Shown here in pieces: positions 59,474 to 64,000 of a stretch of DNA of 64,000 nucleotides (position 1 is its first letter; each line of letters begins with the position of its first letter). The DNA lies in the NCBI GenBank assembly GCA_964367585.1, contig CAYIYH010000006.1, positions 1 to 64,000 on the forward strand. Direction: 5' to 3'. The notes beneath the pieces are model-generated. The model was not told the origin of the DNA. It searched no databases and worked only from the letters and a program-made list of their open reading frames with translations. The translations under genes were made by a program, and so were the position numbers. This DNA comes from CAYJGJ01 sp964367585. Lineage in GTDB: Bacteria > Bacillota > Clostridia > Peptostreptococcales > Anaerovoracaceae.

Positions 59474-62251
59474 ATGAGTTCAAAAAAAAGATTAATAATT
59501 ATCGATGGCAATAGTTTAATAAACAGAGCATATTACGCAATGCAACAACCTATGATCACAAAAGAAGGTCTGTTTACTCAAGGAATTTATGGTTTTATTA
59601 ACATGCTCAATAAAATCCTAGTTGATTTTAATCCCGAGTACTTGTGTATTACTTTTGATAAAAAAGCTCCTACATTTAGACACATAGAATATACTGAATA
59701 TAAAGCGAATAGGAAAAAAACACCCGAAGAACTATCCATGCAATTCCCAATACTAAAAGAAGTATTAGAAGCTCGGAACATTTGTATGTTCGAAAAAGAA
59801 GGATACGAGGCGGACGACATAATTGGAACGATTGCAAGACTTGGCGAGGAAAATGGTCTTGCGCCTATGATAGTAACAGGTGATAAAGATGCATTGCAGC
59901 TTGCAACCGATATAACTAAAGTCTTCATCACAAAACGCGGAATCACCGACTTCGATCTGTATGACAAAAATAAAATGCTTGAAGTATATAATTTGACACC
60001 TACACAATTCATTGACCTCAAAGGCCTTATGGGCGACTCCTCGGACAACATACCTGGTGTTCCCGGAATTGGTGAAAAAACAGGGCAAAAGCTATTGTTG
60101 CAATTCGGAAGCATAGAAAATATGTACAGCCGAATCACAGAAGTTGAAAACGAAAAGTTAAAACAAAAACTAATCGACAATATAGAATTAGCTAATATGA
60201 GTAAAAAACTAGCTACCATAGATACAAATGTGCCTCTTGATATTAGCTGGGAAAAGCTCAAACTACAAGAAATTAACTATGAATCACTTATAAAACTTTA
60301 TACGAAATTAGAGTTTAAAAAGTTTATGGTTTCATTGCAAAACGACATGAAAACTCAAGGGATAGAACTAAATAGCAACAACAATGTTGACTCTACTGAA
60401 AAAGAACCGAAAGAGACAGTACAGGAAATTAAACAAGTTAAAATAAAGAATATTTCCGATCTTAGAGATATATCATTTGCTTCTTCATCGAATATAATAA
60501 ATCGTCAAACAGATCTTTCAGAACATACCGCCGATTTGCTTAACAACTCAAATAATATACTTGCAATAAAAGTCTTCAGCGATGAAAATCACAAGGATAT
60601 CCCCAACATTTATAGCGTTGCTTTCTTAATTAACGGCACACACTACTATTTTGAGAATTATGATAATTCTATTCTAAATTTATTCATAGAAAAGATGAAT
60701 AAATCTACCATTCACGTAATTGGACACAATATCAAAGAAGACATGTATGCTTTGGCAATGCATGGCCTCACCCACTTTGATTGCATTTTTGATACTAGCA
60801 TAGCAAAATATCTTTTAGAACCAACGAGGTCGACATATCCACTTGACGCAATAGTGTCTGAATATCTACAGATCAACATGAGTAAATCCCCGGATTACTC
60901 TAAAATATTCGAACAGGTTGATTTATTTTCTTCTACCGAATTAGAATACGAAAAATACTCGCTTGAATATTTATCTTGTATACTCCAGCTAGTAAAACCA
61001 ATGATAATTGAACTTAAAAAGCAAGATCTAATAGATCTGTATAATAATGTCGAATTGCCCTTGTTGGAAGTACTTGCATTCGTTCAAAAGGAAGGCTTCA
61101 AAGTAGAAAAAAATACACTTACAGAAATAGGTACACAGCTAAAAATAAAGATAAATAGTCTAGAGAATGAAATATACAGACTAGCCGGAAAAGAATTTAA
61201 CATAAACTCTCCGATTCAGCTTGCGACGGTTCTTTTCGAATACTTACGCATCCCCTACCCCGCTAAAAAGAAAAACGGAAAATATAGTACTAACGCTGAC
61301 ATTCTCAAAAAACTCGAAGCGGATTACCCTATCATTTCCTATATATTATCTTATCGAACACTATCCAAATTAAATAGCACCTATATAGAAGGTCTATTCC
61401 CTCTTATAACTAACGAGGATAAAATACATGCACATTTCATGCAGACTGTTACTGCAACAGGAAGGATAAGCTGCATAGAACCAAATCTACAAAATATACC
61501 AATAAAACAGGAAGAAGGAAGAGAAATACGAAAAGCTTTTGTCCCACTTGAAGACGGAGACATTCTAATAGGTGCCGACTATTCTCAAATAGAACTGCGC
61601 GTACTTGCACATGTATCACAAGACGAAAACTTACTCGAAGCATTTAATGAAGACCAAGACATCCACAAATTAACAGCTGCACGTGTGCTTGGTATTCCGC
61701 TAAGCGATGTCTCAACCAATGATAGGAGAATGGCAAAAGCCATAAATTTCGGGATAATCTATGGAATGAGCAGCTTTGGCCTTTCGGAAGAACTTTCAAT
61801 ATCACCTAAAGAAGGAGAAAAATATATCTCTGATTACTTTTCAAAGCATGCTTCTGTAAAAAAATATATGGATGAGCAAATTGAATTCTGTAAGGAAAAT
61901 GGATATGTAAAAACCATAATGGGAAGAAAAAGATATATTCCCGATATCAATTCGCCTACGTTCTTAGTGAAGCAATTAGCAATAAGACTTGCTATGAATA
62001 CACCTATTCAAGGCAGTGCTGCGGATATAATAAAAGTAGCCATGATAAATGTATACAATGAGCTCCAAAGAAAAAACTATAAATCAAAACTTATATTGCA
62101 AGTACATGATGAACTCATAATCAATGTAAAAAAAGATGAACTAAAAGCGGTTCAAGAATTGCTAGTCAGAAACATGCAAAATGCCGTTGACTTGGATGTT
62201 ACGCTTGCAACAGACATGAACACAGGGAGTAATTGGTATGAATTAAAATAG
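59474..62251 (+). CDS. polA: DNA polymerase I
   Basis: This 925-residue enzyme removes RNA primers and fills repair gaps. The 5' nuclease domain covers about 1-300 (DGNSLINRAYYAM, EGYEADDIIGT, GDSSDNIPGVPGIGEKTG). The 3'-5' exonuclease domain (about 320-510) is degenerate: the DxE of the first exo motif is absent (LAIKVFSDE), while GHNIKEDMYAL remains, so proofreading is likely lost, as in other Firmicutes. The polymerase domain has motif A DYSQIELRVLAHV, motif B RRMAKAINFGIIYGMS and motif C QVHDELI. The ribosome site is weak (AAAGAAAG). Confidence 0.97.
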   Translation: MSSKKRLIIIDGNSLINRAYYAMQQPMITKEGLFTQGIYGFINMLNKILVDFNPEYLCITFDKKAPTFRHIEYTEYKANRKKTPEELSMQFPILKEVLEARNICMFEKEGYEADDIIGTIARLGEENGLAPMIVTGDKDALQLATDITKVFITKRGITDFDLYDKNKMLEVYNLTPTQFIDLKGLMGDSSDNIPGVPGIGEKTGQKLLLQFGSIENMYSRITEVENEKLKQKLIDNIELANMSKKLATIDTNVPLDISWEKLKLQEINYESLIKLYTKLEFKKFMVSLQNDMKTQGIELNSNNNVDSTEKEPKETVQEIKQVKIKNISDLRDISFASSSNIINRQTDLSEHTADLLNNSNNILAIKVFSDENHKDIPNIYSVAFLINGTHYYFENYDNSILNLFIEKMNKSTIHVIGHNIKEDMYALAMHGLTHFDCIFDTSIAKYLLEPTRSTYPLDAIVSEYLQINMSKSPDYSKIFEQVDLFSSTELEYEKYSLEYLSCILQLVKPMIIELKKQDLIDLYNNVELPLLEVLAFVQKEGFKVEKNTLTEIGTQLKIKINSLENEIYRLAGKEFNINSPIQLATVLFEYLRIPYPAKKKNGKYSTNADILKKLEADYPIISYILSYRTLSKLNSTYIEGLFPLITNEDKIHAHFMQTVTATGRISCIEPNLQNIPIKQEEGREIRKAFVPLEDGDILIGADYSQIELRVLAHVSQDENLLEAFNEDQDIHKLTAARVLGIPLSDVSTNDRRMAKAINFGIIYGMSSFGLSEELSISPKEGEKYISDYFSKHASVKKYMDEQIEFCKENGYVKTIMGRKRYIPDINSPTFLVKQLAIRLAMNTPIQGSAADIIKVAMINVYNELQRKNYKSKLILQVHDELIINVKKDELKAVQELLVRNMQNAVDLDVTLATDMNTGSNWYELK

Positions 62252-62388
62252 TGCTAAAACAATAAGATAACATGCTAAGACAATAATATAGCCATGGCCC
62301 GGACTAACCATACAAACTCGTAAACTTCTTAGCATCAATTTAAAATTTAGAATGGTATAATAACAAAAAAACACGAAAGAGATTTTTG

Positions 62389-62988
62389 ATGAATAAAGTA
62401 GTAATTGGGTTAACAGGCGGAATAGGGACAGGTAAGTCCACGGTAACATCATTTTTAAGAGAAAAAAACTATCATGTAGTAGATGCCGACGAGCTCGCAA
62501 AAAAAACCTTGATGGTAGGTGAAGTCGGATATCAAAAAGTTGTAGAGATTTTCGGTAGAGAAATACTCTTAACAAGTGGTGAAATAAATAGAAAAAAATT
62601 AGGACAAATCGTATTCAATAACAAGGAATCATTGCTAGCCCTCGAAGAAATAACAACGCAAGTAGTTATAAACAATATCCATCAATTAGTATCCTGCTTC
62701 AAAACTAGTTCCTCTGATTCTATTCTTTTTATAGATGCTCCTCTACTAATAGAAAAAAATTTAAATGTCCTTTGTGACTATGTTTGGGTAGTAACAGCAC
62801 CAAAAGAAATAATAAAAGATAGAATTAAGAAACGAGACAACATATCTGAATCAGATATTGAATCTCTCCAAAATAATCAATTACCCGAATATGAAAAACT
62901 AAAATTTGCGACACATATAATTAATAATAATAGTACATTTTCACATTTATACGGCGAAATTAATGACGCTCTATATACACTTATGTGA
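62389..62988 (+). CDS. coaE: Dephospho-CoA kinase
   Basis: This 199-residue kinase performs the last step of coenzyme A synthesis. It has the P-loop GLTGGIGTGKSTV (about 7-19), VVDADELAKKTL with the substrate Asp, and FIDAPLLIEKNLN. ATG 62389 is preferred to TTG 62386; AAAGAG stands upstream. It follows polA by 137 bp, a common neighbour pair in Firmicutes. The intervening DNA holds a 9-bp inverted repeat (62272-62280 with 62327-62335). Confidence 0.94.
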   Translation: MNKVVIGLTGGIGTGKSTVTSFLREKNYHVVDADELAKKTLMVGEVGYQKVVEIFGREILLTSGEINRKKLGQIVFNNKESLLALEEITTQVVINNIHQLVSCFKTSSSDSILFIDAPLLIEKNLNVLCDYVWVVTAPKEIIKDRIKKRDNISESDIESLQNNQLPEYEKLKFATHIINNNSTFSHLYGEINDALYTLM

Positions 62989-63030
62989 GAATCATGCAAG
63001 TTTGTTACTATATCACATATATTTGGAATT

Positions 63031-63062
63031 TTAAAAAGGGGATTTTCATCCCCTTAATTTTG
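63031..63062. terminator. Terminator between coaE and nhaC
   Basis: AAGGGGAT (63036-63043) and ATCCCCTT (63048-63055) make an 8-bp stem with a 4-nt loop. The minus strand ends in TTTTTAAAATT, so it chiefly serves the antiporter gene. The plus strand reads AATTTTGTT and is weaker. Confidence 0.8.
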
Positions 63063-63092
63063 TTAATTTACAATCAATAGTAAACTAATATA

Positions 63093-64000
63093 CTATGCTT
63101 CAAGAGCTAATTGAGCTTCTTCTTTTTCTTTTTCTCTTTGCTCTAAAATCTTAGCATAATCTTCATCAGTCATTTTTTCCATAGTAATTCCTGTGAATCC
63201 ATATACGATTGTGATAATTGGAGTCAACCAGCATAAGAAAGCGAATGGTGCATATCCATTAGCACCCCATTGTGGAGTAGTTAAGAATGTACGCATTGTT
63301 ACTCCGCATGTGTTCCAAGGAACTAGGTTAGAAGTAAGTGTACCGACGTCTTCTAATACTCTTGATAAGTTCTTAGGAGCAAGCCTCCTGTCTTCATATG
63401 CTTCTTTAAACATTCTTCCTGGTAGTACAATTGATAAGTATTGATCGGCAGAAACTATGTTTATGAATACACATGCAACTGAAGTAACTACAACAAGTAG
63501 TCCATTACTCTTAGCAACCTTAAGAAGTGAACCTGCTAATGTAGCAAGCATTCCTGATGCATCCATAATTCCACCGAAAGCCATAGCACAGATGATAAGG
63601 TTAATTGTCCACAGCATACCATCCATACCACCTCTTGATAGAAGTTCATTCATATCGTATGCAACAGTACCTTCTGTAACACCTACCTCAGCATAGAATG
63701 TTCCAGCATAATCGAATCCATAATGGACCAATCCAAACCAATCACTAATGCCTACACCTTGGAAAATTGAACCAAAAATACATCCTAAAAGCACTCCGGC
63801 AATAAGGCCAGGAATTGCAGGTATTTTAAGTGCAACAATTACTATTACTAGTACCGGAGGTATTAGTAATAATGGATTAATATTGAAGTTAGTAGTTAAT
63901 TCATTTTGCATGTCTGTAACTACTGAAGGATCATAGCTAGATGAGTCGCCCTGGATACCAAGTATTCCATATAGAACTAAAGATATTATCAATGCCGGAC
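63093..64000 (-). CDS. NhaC family Na+/H+ antiporter, N-terminus cut by window
   Basis: This is the C-terminal portion, about 302 codons, of a roughly 470-residue antiporter. The frame stays open to the window edge; the TTG at 63992 is an internal Leu, with CCG and GCA codons before it. Helices with GLIAGVLLGCIFGSIFQG, AMAFGGIMDASGMLATLAGSLLK and DQYLSIVLPGRMF are typical of NhaC, as is the late LVPWNTCGVTMRTFL. It exchanges Na+ for H+, or in some members malate for lactate, at the membrane. The charged end (KEKEEAQLALEA) is cytoplasmic. Confidence 0.9.
   Translation of the reverse strand, partial: PALIISLVLYGILGIQGDSSSYDPSVVTDMQNELTTNFNINPLLLIPPVLVIVIVALKIPAIPGLIAGVLLGCIFGSIFQGVGISDWFGLVHYGFDYAGTFYAEVGVTEGTVAYDMNELLSRGGMDGMLWTINLIICAMAFGGIMDASGMLATLAGSLLKVAKSNGLLVVVTSVACVFINIVSADQYLSIVLPGRMFKEAYEDRRLAPKNLSRVLEDVGTLTSNLVPWNTCGVTMRTFLTTPQWGANGYAPFAFLCWLTPIITIVYGFTGITMEKMTDEDYAKILEQREKEKEEAQLALEA

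Noticed and set aside
1..64000. CRISPR arrays, insertion sequences, prophage genes and rRNA operons
   Set aside because: No regularly spaced repeats of 24-37 bp, no transposase or integrase frames, no phage structural genes and no rRNA sequence were found.

Overview
The window is low-GC, gene-dense DNA from a motile, probably anaerobic, Gram-positive bacterium of the Clostridia type. The basis is a run of flagellar basal-body and chemotaxis genes in Firmicutes style (flgB-fliE-fliF-fliG-fliH-fliI, sigma-28, flhO/flhP-like, cheC-cheD, cheV, fliD-fliS), AddA instead of RecB, a class II UvrA-like ABC protein, 3-hydroxybutyryl-CoA dehydrogenase, and strong GGAGG ribosome binding sites with sigma-A promoters. 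I cannot name the species. There is no prophage, insertion sequence, CRISPR array or rRNA. The only tRNA is tRNA-Trp(CCA).

Layout. 1-2323: C-terminal-truncated surface protein (GLUG repeats, Ig-like region, GDNTPL tail). 2716-9241: leftward amino-acid catabolic cluster (aminotransferase, Na+/solute symporter, D-2-hydroxyacid dehydrogenase, amidinohydrolase, RocB-like M20 peptidase) behind a consensus promoter with a palindrome over its -10 box. 9449-13448: split transketolase, HIT protein and an MtaB tRNA methylthiotransferase with unusual repeat-encoded insertions. 13717-18119 (rightward): pseudouridine kinase and glycosidase, then a UvrA-like protein lacking the UvrB-binding domain. 18337-33160 (leftward): the flagellar/chemotaxis block, with ParA-like and ComFB-domain genes inside and no flgC between flgB and fliE. 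33241-33494: a strongly structured segment, read here as a candidate non-coding RNA. 33576-41080: alanine dehydrogenase, CvpA, GNAT, L32, then a membrane-anchored cohesin-like protein beside an autolysin ending in a dockerin-like module. 41355-54604: lgt, ychF, uppP, hbd, tRNA-Trp, an LTA-synthase-like enzyme, a Y-family polymerase with its small partner, birA-bioY, a DtxR-type regulator, a LysO exporter and gpmI. 54841-64000: addA, a P1-family peptidase, polA, coaE and a truncated NhaC antiporter.

How the genes work together. The first catabolic cluster could import an amino acid, transaminate it and reduce the 2-oxo acid to a D-2-hydroxyacid, a reductive Stickland-type route, with guanidino-compound breakdown alongside. 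The flagellar block builds the MS ring, rod, switch and export ATPase, then expresses late genes through sigma-28. A sigma-28-like promoter is visible before fliD. The wall genes (cohesin protein, dockerin-like autolysin, Lgt, UppP, LTA synthase-like) form an envelope neighbourhood. Several intergenic regions carry long inverted repeats with large or branched loops, which are less common than simple hairpin terminators.
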